A stretch of DNA of 17,923 bases from Colwellia sp. (GTDB lineage: Bacteria > Pseudomonadota > Gammaproteobacteria > Enterobacterales > Alteromonadaceae). Each line of letters opens with the position of its first letter. Position 1 is the stretch's first letter. The stretch lies in assembly GCA_003521815.1 (NCBI GenBank), contig DPHE01000078.1, positions 11,577-29,499 on the forward strand, read 5' to 3'. The notes beneath the pieces were generated by a model that did no database searches, was not told where the DNA came from, and saw only the letters and a program-made list of their open reading frames with translations. Below, one piece after another: positions 6,580 to 13,482 of the stretch. The position numbers were made by a program, and so were the translations under genes.

Positions 6580-9491
6580 TAGTGCGTTACTACTATCATA
6601 CGTACCGCTTCAAAGGTTAATTGCGCTTTATCTATGTAATGGCTTAGTTCATCTTGTTGATGGTCAAGAAAGTCAATTTCGGCTTGGCGAACACTGGGAT
6701 TAATGGCTTTTAATGCGGTTAACCTTTGTTGCTCTTGTCCAAGTTTACTCTGCATACTCTTTAAAGCCTTTGCTTGAATGGCCGAAATTTGTTGTACACC
6801 GTGGCCTTCTGCTTTTGTCACAAGTGGCGTGATTTGTGACTTTAATGCTTTAATTAATTGTAACGCCATTATCTTTTTAACGGGTGTCAGTTGTTTATCC
6901 AATACTGCTTCGCTGACTTTATCGCCAAGGTTATTACCATTTTTATCCACTAATACGCGAATAGGCGTTGTTGGTAAATATCGGCCAAGTTGTAAATGTG
7001 CAGGTGCTGTGGCTTCTACTGTGAATAAACATTCAAGAAAAAAAGTACCAACAGGTAAGGCTTCAGCTTTTAATAAACCGATGCTGGCATTGCCAATTTC
7101 ATCGCTAAGTACTAAATCTAAAACACCACGTACCATGGGATGATCCCAGGTTAACAATTGATAATTTTCATTAATTAACGCGGTATCACGATCAAAGGTT
7201 ATTGTTGAACCATCTTCAGGTAAACAAGGAAAGTTGCTATTAAGCATATGTTCACTTTGATTCAATGCAATGGCATTGTCTGCTTTGTCATCTTGTTGAA
7301 CGCCAAAAACATCTAACGCCTGAAACATAAATTTAGGTAAATCAATTTGTCTGTCATTGCGTTCTATTTTTTTGACTAACTCATGGGCGCGGCCTTGACC
7401 AGATGAATTAAGTTCAAGTAATTTATCACGACCAGATTCTAACTCAGCTTTAATTTTACAGTGCTTTTGCCAAGTATCACTAATTAATTTCTCTGCTGCG
7501 GATGAAGCTTGTTGCGCGGTTAATGCTAACGATAACAACTGCTGACCATAGGCTTCATAGACTACGCGGCCGGTAATACAAGTATGTTCAAACGCTTGCA
7601 ACCCTTGCTGATACCAATCAAACAATAAATGCTGGGCTGAATCTTCAAAGTAAGGCGCATGTAATCGAATAACTTCAGTTTGCCCAATACGATCGAGACG
7701 GCCAATACGCTGTTCTAATAAATCAGGGTTACTGGGTAAATCAAATAGCACCAAATGATGTGCAAACTGAAAGTTTCTCCCTTCACTGCCAATTTCAGAA
7801 CACAGTAATAGCTGTGCACTGTCTTCATCTTGGGCAAAGTAGGCGGCGGCTCTATCACGTTCAAAAATAGATAAACCTTCATGAAATACTGCTGCGCGAA
7901 TTCCTTCTTTAATACGTAACACGGCTTCTAAATCTATGGCCGTTTGTGAATGAGCACAGATCACTAATACTTTTTCTTTTTTTAATGATTTCAATAAATC
8001 GATCAAATAATCAACACGGGGGTCGAAGTCTGTCCACTTTTCACTTTGGTGATCAAGGCCATAAAGCATTTCTGGCGTGAAAATAAACTTCGCTTGCTTA
8101 GAGTTTTCTATGGTCTCAGGACAACCGCTCAGCATAAACTCATTGATTGTATCTTGGTACTGTTCTGGCATTGTCAGTGGTGTGGGATGTATTTCGCGTA
8201 CCGGAAAGCCTTTAATGGTGTTACGTGAGTTTCTAAATAAAATGCGACCAGTACCATGTCTATCGAGCAGTTGCTTTAATAACTGTTGACGTACTTTTGT
8301 TTGATTAGCACTATTATCACTATTAAGTGTGATTAACTGCTCGCTAATATCTGATTCTTTTAATAAGGAGGATAAAGTACTTTCTTGCTCGTTAGTTAAT
8401 TGCTCTTCTTCAACTAAGGCATTGGCTGCATCGGCAACTTCACTGTAATGAGACTCTTCTTCAATAAATTTTTCATAATCATAAAAACGATCGGAATCAA
8501 GTAAACGTAATCGAGCAAAATGGCTTTCATGGCCTAATTGATCTGGCGTGGCGGTGAGCAATAAAACTCCAGGAATGACTTGAGCCAATTGCTCAATACA
8601 TTGATACTCTATACTTGGGTTATCTTGTTGCCAATTTAAATGGTGCGCTTCATCAACAACCATTAAATCCCAATCTTCGCTTATTAATGTTTCATACCAT
8701 TTAGGGTTTTTAGTGACAAAGCCTAAATTAACTAAGACTAACTGTTCAGTACTAAAAGGGTTACTGTCATCTTCGCCAGCAGTTTCAACACAGCGGTCAT
8801 GATCAAAAATACTAAATTTAAGATTAAAACGACGTAACATTTCTACCAACCATTGATGCATCAATGATTCAGGTACTATGATCAAAATACGTTGGGCTCT
8901 ACCACTCACCAATTGCTGATGAATGATTAAACCCGCTTCAATGGTTTTTCCTAAACCCACTTCATCAGCAAGTAATACTCTTGGTGCAAAACGGTTACCC
9001 ACTTCATCGGCGATATAAAGTTGATGGGGAATAAGGCTAACACGTCCGCCGGTTAAGCCCATTAACTCTGATTGTTGTTGTTCATATTGGTGACGTAAGC
9101 AATCTTTACGCAGGCGAAACCAATCAAGGCGGTCTACTTGGCTGTTGAGAAGTCGATCGTGTGGTTTATTAAATTTAATAAAGTGATCTATCATTACTTC
9201 TTTTAAAGATACTGCTTCCAAGGTATCTTGTCGGATACCGTGGTAAGTTAAAATGCCATGTGCTTCACTGCTTGATTCAACCTTTAACGTCCAGCCTTCA
9301 TGACTTGGAATAAGATCGCCATCATTAAAAATAACGCGGGTTAATGGCGCATTAGCTTTTGCATATTGACGTGATTCTCCCGTGGCAGTAAAAACAATAT
9401 TAACAAATCGGTGCTCTATACCTGTGACGGTTCCTAATCCTTGATCTGATTCACTGTCACTGATCCAACGTTGGCCGGGTTGAAATGGCAT
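6579..9491 (-). CDS. rapA: RNA polymerase-associated ATPase RapA (HepA)
   Basis: SWI2/SNF2-family ATPase that binds core RNA polymerase and helps recycle stalled or post-termination complexes. From the ATG at 9491 the protein has 970 residues (E. coli 968). It begins MPFQPGQRWISDSES, the conserved family N-terminus of tandem Tudor-like domains. Walker A is DEVGLGKT with the lysine at residue 183, and motif II is DEAH at 280-283; both numbers coincide with E. coli, which fixes the start. Motif VI (QRIGRLDRIGQ) and the C-terminal RapA-specific region follow. A GGAG Shine-Dalgarno lies 9 bases before this ATG. A TTG at 9506 would add five residues, but it overlaps that Shine-Dalgarno and is unlikely to be used. 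It is translationally coupled to rluA. Confidence 0.97.
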   Translation of the reverse strand: MPFQPGQRWISDSESDQGLGTVTGIEHRFVNIVFTATGESRQYAKANAPLTRVIFNDGDLIPSHEGWTLKVESSSEAHGILTYHGIRQDTLEAVSLKEVMIDHFIKFNKPHDRLLNSQVDRLDWFRLRKDCLRHQYEQQQSELMGLTGGRVSLIPHQLYIADEVGNRFAPRVLLADEVGLGKTIEAGLIIHQQLVSGRAQRILIIVPESLMHQWLVEMLRRFNLKFSIFDHDRCVETAGEDDSNPFSTEQLVLVNLGFVTKNPKWYETLISEDWDLMVVDEAHHLNWQQDNPSIEYQCIEQLAQVIPGVLLLTATPDQLGHESHFARLRLLDSDRFYDYEKFIEEESHYSEVADAANALVEEEQLTNEQESTLSSLLKESDISEQLITLNSDNSANQTKVRQQLLKQLLDRHGTGRILFRNSRNTIKGFPVREIHPTPLTMPEQYQDTINEFMLSGCPETIENSKQAKFIFTPEMLYGLDHQSEKWTDFDPRVDYLIDLLKSLKKEKVLVICAHSQTAIDLEAVLRIKEGIRAAVFHEGLSIFERDRAAAYFAQDEDSAQLLLCSEIGSEGRNFQFAHHLVLFDLPSNPDLLEQRIGRLDRIGQTEVIRLHAPYFEDSAQHLLFDWYQQGLQAFEHTCITGRVVYEAYGQQLLSLALTAQQASSAAEKLISDTWQKHCKIKAELESGRDKLLELNSSGQGRAHELVKKIERNDRQIDLPKFMFQALDVFGVQQDDKADNAIALNQSEHMLNSNFPCLPEDGSTITFDRDTALINENYQLLTWDHPMVRGVLDLVLSDEIGNASIGLLKAEALPVGTFFLECLFTVEATAPAHLQLGRYLPTTPIRVLVDKNGNNLGDKVSEAVLDKQLTPVKKIMALQLIKALKSQITPLVTKAEGHGVQQISAIQAKALKSMQSKLGQEQQRLTALKAINPSVRQAEIDFLDHQQDELSHYIDKAQLTFEAVRMIVVTH

Positions 9492-9609
9492 ATAATAGAA
9501 CTCCAAAATATCTTAAAAAATTAACAGGTAAAAAACGGCGCTATAATAACTGTTAGAGATTAATAATCATAGTTAGCTTTGGTAAAAAAGCAGTATCTTG
9601 GTATTTTTT

Positions 9610-10299
9610 CTAAATAGTTGTCATTATACCGATAAACCAAGCGAAAAAAGGGGCTAACACCGCGGTTAAAATACCACTGATAACTAATGCTAAAGAACTA
9701 AAAGCCCCTTGTTCATTACCCACTTCCATTGCTTTTGCGGTGCCAATGGCATGCGCACTACACCCCATTGCTAAACCTTGTGCTTGTGGATTCGTGATTT
9801 TACAAAACTTGAGTAGACTAAAGCCACCTAGCGCGCCTAATAACCCAACGGCAATAACCACCGCGGCAGCCAACGATGCCAGTCCTCCTGTTTCGTAGGC
9901 CACAGCCATTGCTATTGGGCTAGTCACAGATTTTGGCAATAAAGAAAGTAATAATACTTTATCGTCAGTTAATAATAAGGCGATAGATATACAAGTTGAA
10001 ATGGCAATAACAACACCAAAAGAGCAGCTGACCATTATTGCCTTAAATTGCTGTTTTATTTGTTGTATTTGACAAAATAATGGGATAGAAAGCGCAACCA
10101 CAGCTGGCTCTAAAAGCCAAATAAAAGGAAAATTTGCTGTTGCGTAATCTTGGTAAACAAGTGGGGTAAAACTAAAAAGTCCAATAAAAAATAAAATACT
10201 CACTAAAAGAGGGTTAGCTAATGGGCTTTTTACTGGGCTTAAAAGTTTACGGGCAGCTAAGAAAATCAATACCGTAGCAATAAGATAAAAATAAATCAT
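9610..10299 (-). CDS. LrgB/CidB-family membrane protein (YohK-like)
   Basis: Integral inner-membrane protein of the LrgB family, 229 residues, almost entirely hydrophobic with about seven likely membrane segments. The family signature region is clear: GGLASLAAAVVIAVG in the middle, then the conserved AMGCSAHAIGTAKAMEV stretch. Members work with a small LrgA partner. The pair was described as holin/antiholin-like modulators in Staphylococcus, and the Bacillus subtilis pair PftAB is a pyruvate transporter, so the substrate here cannot be stated from sequence. The ATG overlaps the stop of the upstream lrgA-like gene by four bases (ATGA), so the two are coupled. No lytTR, LysR or other dedicated regulator lies next to it. 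Confidence 0.9.
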   Translation of the reverse strand: MIYFYLIATVLIFLAARKLLSPVKSPLANPLLVSILFFIGLFSFTPLVYQDYATANFPFIWLLEPAVVALSIPLFCQIQQIKQQFKAIMVSCSFGVVIAISTCISIALLLTDDKVLLLSLLPKSVTSPIAMAVAYETGGLASLAAAVVIAVGLLGALGGFSLLKFCKITNPQAQGLAMGCSAHAIGTAKAMEVGNEQGAFSSLALVISGILTAVLAPFFAWFIGIMTTI

Positions 10300-10661
10300 T
10301 TAGACAACCTTTGATAAAGCCAGCCAACAGATATTAACGTTGCTATTGTGCTAATCACACTGCTTACTACAATGGTAACCCAATAGGTTGATAACAATTG
10401 TGAATATTGCAATAACCCTACACCAACAGGAACAAAAAAGAGCGTAATATAGTTAAGTAAAAAGCTGCCTGTTGGCAATATATAATCTAATGGAATTAAC
10501 CGAAGGCTCAATGCTAAAAATAATAATAGCAAACCAAAAATACTGCCAGGAATGGGTAAATGACTTAGGTATTGAATGCCTTTACCTAGATACAAGAAAA
10601 GCACTAAAATACCAGCACTTCGAACTAATTCACTTGTTGTGATAAAAATATTTTTTTTCAT
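10296..10661 (-). CDS. LrgA/CidA-family membrane protein (YohJ-like)
   Basis: Small hydrophobic inner-membrane protein of 121 residues with about four predicted transmembrane helices. The family hallmark LPIPGSIFGLLLLFLAL lies in the second helix region, followed by FFVPVGVGLL, typical of LrgA/CidA/YohJ proteins. It is the upstream partner of the LrgB-like gene, with which it overlaps by ATGA. I place the start at the ATG at 10661 (MKKNIFITT), which gives a normal family length. An upstream TTG at 10697 would add 12 residues. Neither start has a convincing Shine-Dalgarno, so the start is uncertain. Function is likely transport or export control together with LrgB; the substrate is unknown. 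Confidence 0.85.
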   Translation of the reverse strand: MKKNIFITTSELVRSAGILVLFLYLGKGIQYLSHLPIPGSIFGLLLLFLALSLRLIPLDYILPTGSFLLNYITLFFVPVGVGLLQYSQLLSTYWVTIVVSSVISTIATLISVGWLYQRLSK

Positions 10662-10770
10662 GAAATTTTTTAATACGCAATGGATAATAATTAACAACTA
10701 ATTATCATAGTCGCTTTTTTAAGGATAAATTAAGGGAAATAGTGTCACCGTCTACTAAGTCTGCACTTAA

Positions 10771-11244
10771 TTAACTTATATTTTTCGAAAATAGTCGCTC
10801 TAATTGATTAATGGTTTCTTTGATATGATTGATATCTGTAGGTGCAATAAAAATAGTATCATCGCCGGCAATTGTGCCAAGTACACCGTCACTTTTACCT
10901 AAGCTATCTAACAAACGCGCAATTAATTGGGCAGCACCCGGGCTTGTTTGGATGATAATCATCATACCATTGTGTTCTATTTCTAAAACTAATTGTTTTA
11001 ATGGGCTTTGTGCTGTTGGTACACCCAACTCAGCGGGTAAACAATAAACCATTTCTTGGCGTACATTACGTGTTCTAACAGCACCAAACTTGCTTAGCAT
11101 CCGTGATATCTTTGATTGACTAATATTGTCAAAGCCTAAAGATTTCAATGCATCAACGATTTCACCTTGTGAACCGAATTGTTCTTGTTTTAATAAGTCT
11201 TTAAATGCTTGTACTAATGTTTCTTGTTTTGTTTGGCCATTCAT
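10771..11244 (-). CDS. argR: Arginine repressor ArgR
   Basis: Hexameric, L-arginine-dependent transcription factor that represses arginine biosynthesis. The 157-residue protein (E. coli 156) has an N-terminal winged helix-turn-helix (about 15-70), with recognition region QSKISRMLSKFGAVRTRN, and a C-terminal oligomerisation and arginine-binding domain containing SPGAAQLIARLLDSLGKSDG and the GTIAGDDTIF motif that supplies the arginine-binding aspartates. It is divergent from mdh with a 253-base gap, the same arrangement as in E. coli. In enterics argR is autoregulated, but I could not find a convincing ARG box here. The Shine-Dalgarno is weak; no other upstream start is evident. Confidence 0.97.
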   Translation of the reverse strand: MNGQTKQETLVQAFKDLLKQEQFGSQGEIVDALKSLGFDNISQSKISRMLSKFGAVRTRNVRQEMVYCLPAELGVPTAQSPLKQLVLEIEHNGMMIIIQTSPGAAQLIARLLDSLGKSDGVLGTIAGDDTIFIAPTDINHIKETINQLERLFSKNIS

Positions 11245-11337
11245 TATGTGAGATTAAACCCTTTTTTGCCATTTATTCAAACAGCCTCAAGTTGAATTAT
11301 TTATTTTGAAAATGTTTGGTATAGCCTTATATACTAA

Positions 11338-11355
11338 AGTTGAATTCTTTCAACT
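11338..11355. repeat. Perfect inverted repeat in the argR-mdh intergenic region
   Basis: AGTTGAATTCTTTCAACT is a perfect 7-4-7 inverted repeat lying 94 bases upstream of argR and 142 bases upstream of mdh. Its left part, AAGTTGAATT (11337-11346), also occurs as a direct repeat at 11289-11298, 48 bases away. Size and position fit an operator for either gene. It does not fit the ARG-box spacing (TGAA and TTCA are 4, not 6, bases apart), so the binding protein is unknown. Confidence 0.4.
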
Positions 11356-11388
11356 ACGTATTATACGGTATCATATATACAATAATAA

Positions 11389-11415
11389 TTGTTTTTTTGT
11401 TGGCTATGCTATATC
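11389..11415 (+). promoter_or_regulatory. Candidate mdh promoter (extended -10)
   Basis: TATATC at 11410-11415 preceded by TGC makes an extended -10. A TTGTTT at 11389-11394 could be a -35 with a short 15-base spacer. This would leave a leader of about 75 bases. The region is AT-rich enough that other hexamers can be proposed, so the call is tentative. Confidence 0.3.
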
Positions 11416-11497
11416 TTTTGCACAACAAAATTTACGTATTTACTCGAATAATCTTTATTATATAGTTTTACATCCACTTAAATTTCGGAGAGAACAC

Positions 11498-12430
11498 ATG
11501 AAAGTAGCAGTATTAGGCGCAGCTGGCGGTATTGGCCAAGCATTATCTTTATTATTAAAAACTCAATTACCTGCAGGTTCTGAGTTATCTTTATATGACG
11601 TTGCGCCAGTTGTACCAGGTGTTGCTGTTGATTTATCACACATCCCTACAGCAGTTAAAGTTGAAGGCTTCGGTGCTGACAATTTAGCGGGTGCACTTTC
11701 AGGTGCTGATATTGTAATTATCCCAGCGGGCATGCCACGTAAGCCAGGTATGGATCGTGCTGATTTATTTGCAGTAAATGCAGGTATTATTAAAACATTA
11801 GCAGAAGGTATTGTTGCTAGCTGTCCAAAAGCTTTAGTTGGTATTATTACTAACCCAGTTAACGGCACTGTGCCAATTGTTGCTGAAGTATTCAAGAAAG
11901 CGGGTACTTATGACAAAAACCGTGTATTTGGTGTAACAACGCTTGATGTAATTCGTAGTGAAGCATTTATTGCTGAATTAAAAGGCTTGAACGTAAGTGA
12001 CGTTAAAATACCAGTAATTGGTGGTCACTCAGGTACAACAATTTTACCACTTCTTTCACAAGTAGAAGGCGTTACTTTCTCTGATGAAGAAGTTGCAGCG
12101 TTAACTCCACGCATTCAAAATGCAGGTACTGAAGTTGTAAATGCTAAAGCGGGTGGCGGTTCAGCTACACTTTCAATGGGCGCTGCTGCTGCTCGTTTTT
12201 GTTTATCTTTAGTGAAAGGTTTACAAGGCGAAGACGTTGTAGATTACGCTTATGTTGACGTTGAAGGTGGTGATGCACCATTTTTTGCTCACCCAGTACG
12301 TTTAGGTGTAAATGGTGTTGCTGAAATATTACCTTACGGCAAATTAAGCGCATTTGAAGAAAAAGCTAAAAATGACATGCTTGATACATTAAAAGCTGAC
12401 ATCCAAGAAGGTGTTGATTTTATGGCATAA
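11498..12430 (+). CDS. mdh: Malate dehydrogenase (NAD-dependent)
   Basis: Cytoplasmic TCA-cycle enzyme interconverting malate and oxaloacetate with NAD. From the ATG at 11498 it has 310 residues. The dinucleotide-binding motif GAAGGIGQ is at residues 7-14. Substrate-binding R81 and R87 (PRKPGMDR) and R153, and the catalytic pair D150 and H177 (IGGHSGTT), fall at the E. coli positions, which confirms the start. A GGAG Shine-Dalgarno lies 7 bases before this ATG. The reading frame stays open for 64 codons upstream to 11306, but that segment is AT-rich, lacks family similarity and would precede the Shine-Dalgarno, so I exclude it. The gene ends in a strong hairpin terminator and is divergent from argR. 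Confidence 0.98.
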   Translation: MKVAVLGAAGGIGQALSLLLKTQLPAGSELSLYDVAPVVPGVAVDLSHIPTAVKVEGFGADNLAGALSGADIVIIPAGMPRKPGMDRADLFAVNAGIIKTLAEGIVASCPKALVGIITNPVNGTVPIVAEVFKKAGTYDKNRVFGVTTLDVIRSEAFIAELKGLNVSDVKIPVIGGHSGTTILPLLSQVEGVTFSDEEVAALTPRIQNAGTEVVNAKAGGGSATLSMGAAAARFCLSLVKGLQGEDVVDYAYVDVEGGDAPFFAHPVRLGVNGVAEILPYGKLSAFEEKAKNDMLDTLKADIQEGVDFMA

Positions 12431-12453
12431 AGCCATATTAAAATCTATTGATA

Positions 12454-12499
12454 ACGAGTATTGAGTTTCTAAATTCAATACTCGTAATTTAATTTATTT
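12454..12499. terminator. Bidirectional terminator between mdh and the hemerythrin gene
   Basis: ACGAGTATTGA (12454-12464) and TCAATACTCGT (12475-12485) form a perfect 11-bp stem that can be extended inward with a G-U pair. T-rich sequence follows on the plus strand (AATTTAATTTATTT), and the other strand also continues T-rich. It sits between convergent mdh and the bacteriohemerythrin gene and probably serves both. Confidence 0.75.
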
Positions 12500-12501
12500 A
12501 C

Positions 12502-12912
12502 TTATTTCACACCCTTTGAAATAAGAAATTCAGCATATTCTTTATCTGTTCTCATAATATGATTGGTTAACCAACGTTTAAGAAACAGCATTAAATCAGC
12601 ACTCATGGTTCCTTGGGGATTTTCAATAAATTTTTCTTTTAATTTGACCACTTGAGCTATTAGCTCATTGTGTTGCCGTGTGTATTCTTCTGAATCAGTA
12701 TAATCATACTCAGCAAACATATTTTCCTCATAAGCAAAATGCTTTTGGGTATAAGCTGCTAAACCTGTAAATATTTTTCCTAATAATTCATGTGAGCTAT
12801 TTTTTAACATGGCATCATTAAGTGTATTGATCATATTAACTAATTTCTTGTGTTGCTCATCAATGCTTTCTATACCAACACTCAACTCTACTGTCCATTC
12901 AATTAGTGACAT
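12502..12912 (-). CDS. Bacteriohemerythrin-like protein with one altered iron ligand
   Basis: Single-domain, 136-residue hemerythrin, a cytoplasmic four-helix bundle that normally binds O2 at a non-haem di-iron site. It opens with the family WTVELSVGIESIDEQH. Using the classical bacteriohemerythrin pattern (H22, H58, E62, H77, H81, H117, D122), the ligands here are H21, H58, E62, H81, H118 and D123, but the residue at 77 is tyrosine (segment EEYTRQHNEL). The codon is TAC, one transition from CAC histidine. Whether it still binds two irons is unknown. It is transcribed away from the VF530 gene after a 141-base gap that contains a GTGAAAT/ATTTCAC inverted repeat. It could serve O2 storage or sensing, or iron or nitric-oxide handling; no signalling domain is attached. 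Confidence 0.9.
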   Translation of the reverse strand: MSLIEWTVELSVGIESIDEQHKKLVNMINTLNDAMLKNSSHELLGKIFTGLAAYTQKHFAYEENMFAEYDYTDSEEYTRQHNELIAQVVKLKEKFIENPQGTMSADLMLFLKRWLTNHIMRTDKEYAEFLISKGVK

Positions 12913-12963
12913 AAAAACACCCTACAAAATTTAATAATCTGTTGTTAGCGTTAGTTGTATCGG

Positions 12964-12988
12964 GTGAAATACACAAGCCAAATTTCAC
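12964..12988. repeat. Inverted repeat upstream of the hemerythrin gene
   Basis: GTGAAAT (12964-12970) and ATTTCAC (12982-12988) are perfect 7-bp inverted repeats with an 11-base spacer, 52-76 bases upstream of the hemerythrin ATG. The position fits an operator; a leader hairpin is the alternative. It does not match the FNR (TTGAT-N4-ATCAA) or CRP consensus. Confidence 0.35.
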
Positions 12989-13053
12989 GTAAACCTGTGT
13001 TATATCAATATCCTTTCGACAACATCAGGACTCAGGACAAACGGACAACACTA

Positions 13054-13458
13054 TTATTTTCCCCAAGGGTTAGTCTGCGTAGAAGAGCGCTCACGGGTTT
13101 TTTTTGCACGTTTTTGTCTAAGGTTTTCAGCATCATCAAAACTTAACTCTGCTGGTGTTCCCGGTTTTTGATCAGCGGGTACTATGCGATCACGTGGCGG
13201 TAATTCAAATTGGCTATCATCAGCACGTGGTAAACTTTTATATTGATATAGATAAAAAGATTCAACCTTATCTTTTGCCCAATCTGTTTTTTTAAGAAAC
13301 TTTACGCTAGATTCAATACTTGGGTGCGTTTTAAAACAATTTAAGCTTAAATAAGCATTTAAAATCTCAAAACCGTAATGATCGACTAACTCCGTGAGAA
13401 CTTGTTCTAACCCGATACCGTGCAACGGATTGTTTTCATATTTGTTATCTGAACTCAT
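13054..13458 (-). CDS. VF530-family (DUF2132) DNA-binding protein with C-terminal extension
   Basis: The first 70 residues or so are a VF530/DUF2132 domain: NNPLHGIGLEQVLTELVDHY, then LNCFKTHPSIESSVKFLKKT and WAKDKVESFYLYQ, the characteristic order of this small helical family. The founding Vibrio fischeri protein was solved structurally and is annotated as DNA-binding; its cellular role is not established. Family members are usually about 70-80 residues, while this one has 134. The extra C-terminal 65 residues are polar and charged, with a basic RQKRAKKTRERSS segment and probable disorder. The start lies 24 bases after the ispB stop on the same strand, so it is probably cotranscribed with ispB. 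Confidence 0.85.
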   Translation of the reverse strand: MSSDNKYENNPLHGIGLEQVLTELVDHYGFEILNAYLSLNCFKTHPSIESSVKFLKKTDWAKDKVESFYLYQYKSLPRADDSQFELPPRDRIVPADQKPGTPAELSFDDAENLRQKRAKKTRERSSTQTNPWGK

Positions 13459-13482
13459 AATTTTTTACTCTGCTATAAATAA

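Noticed and set aside
6778..7143. Plus-strand open frame inside rapA
   Set aside because: Antisense shadow of rapA; no recognisable domain. The same applies to the short frames around 8046-8289.
9492..9506. TTG start five codons upstream of rapA
   Set aside because: It overlaps the GGAG Shine-Dalgarno of the ATG at 9491, and Walker lysine numbering matches E. coli only from that ATG.
11306..11497. In-frame 64-codon N-terminal extension of mdh
   Set aside because: The catalytic and substrate residues match E. coli numbering only from the ATG at 11498, which also has the good GGAG site; the extension is AT-rich with no family similarity.
11245..11497. ARG box for ArgR autoregulation
   Set aside because: Half-sites such as ATTCA and TGAAT occur, but none have the required four-base A/T spacing or a second matching half.
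11563..11895. Minus-strand open frame inside mdh
   Set aside because: Antisense shadow of mdh with low-complexity composition.
12955..13146. Plus-strand 63-codon frame over the VF530 gene end and the adjacent gap
   Set aside because: No Shine-Dalgarno or recognisable protein features; it partly overlaps a supported gene on the other strand.
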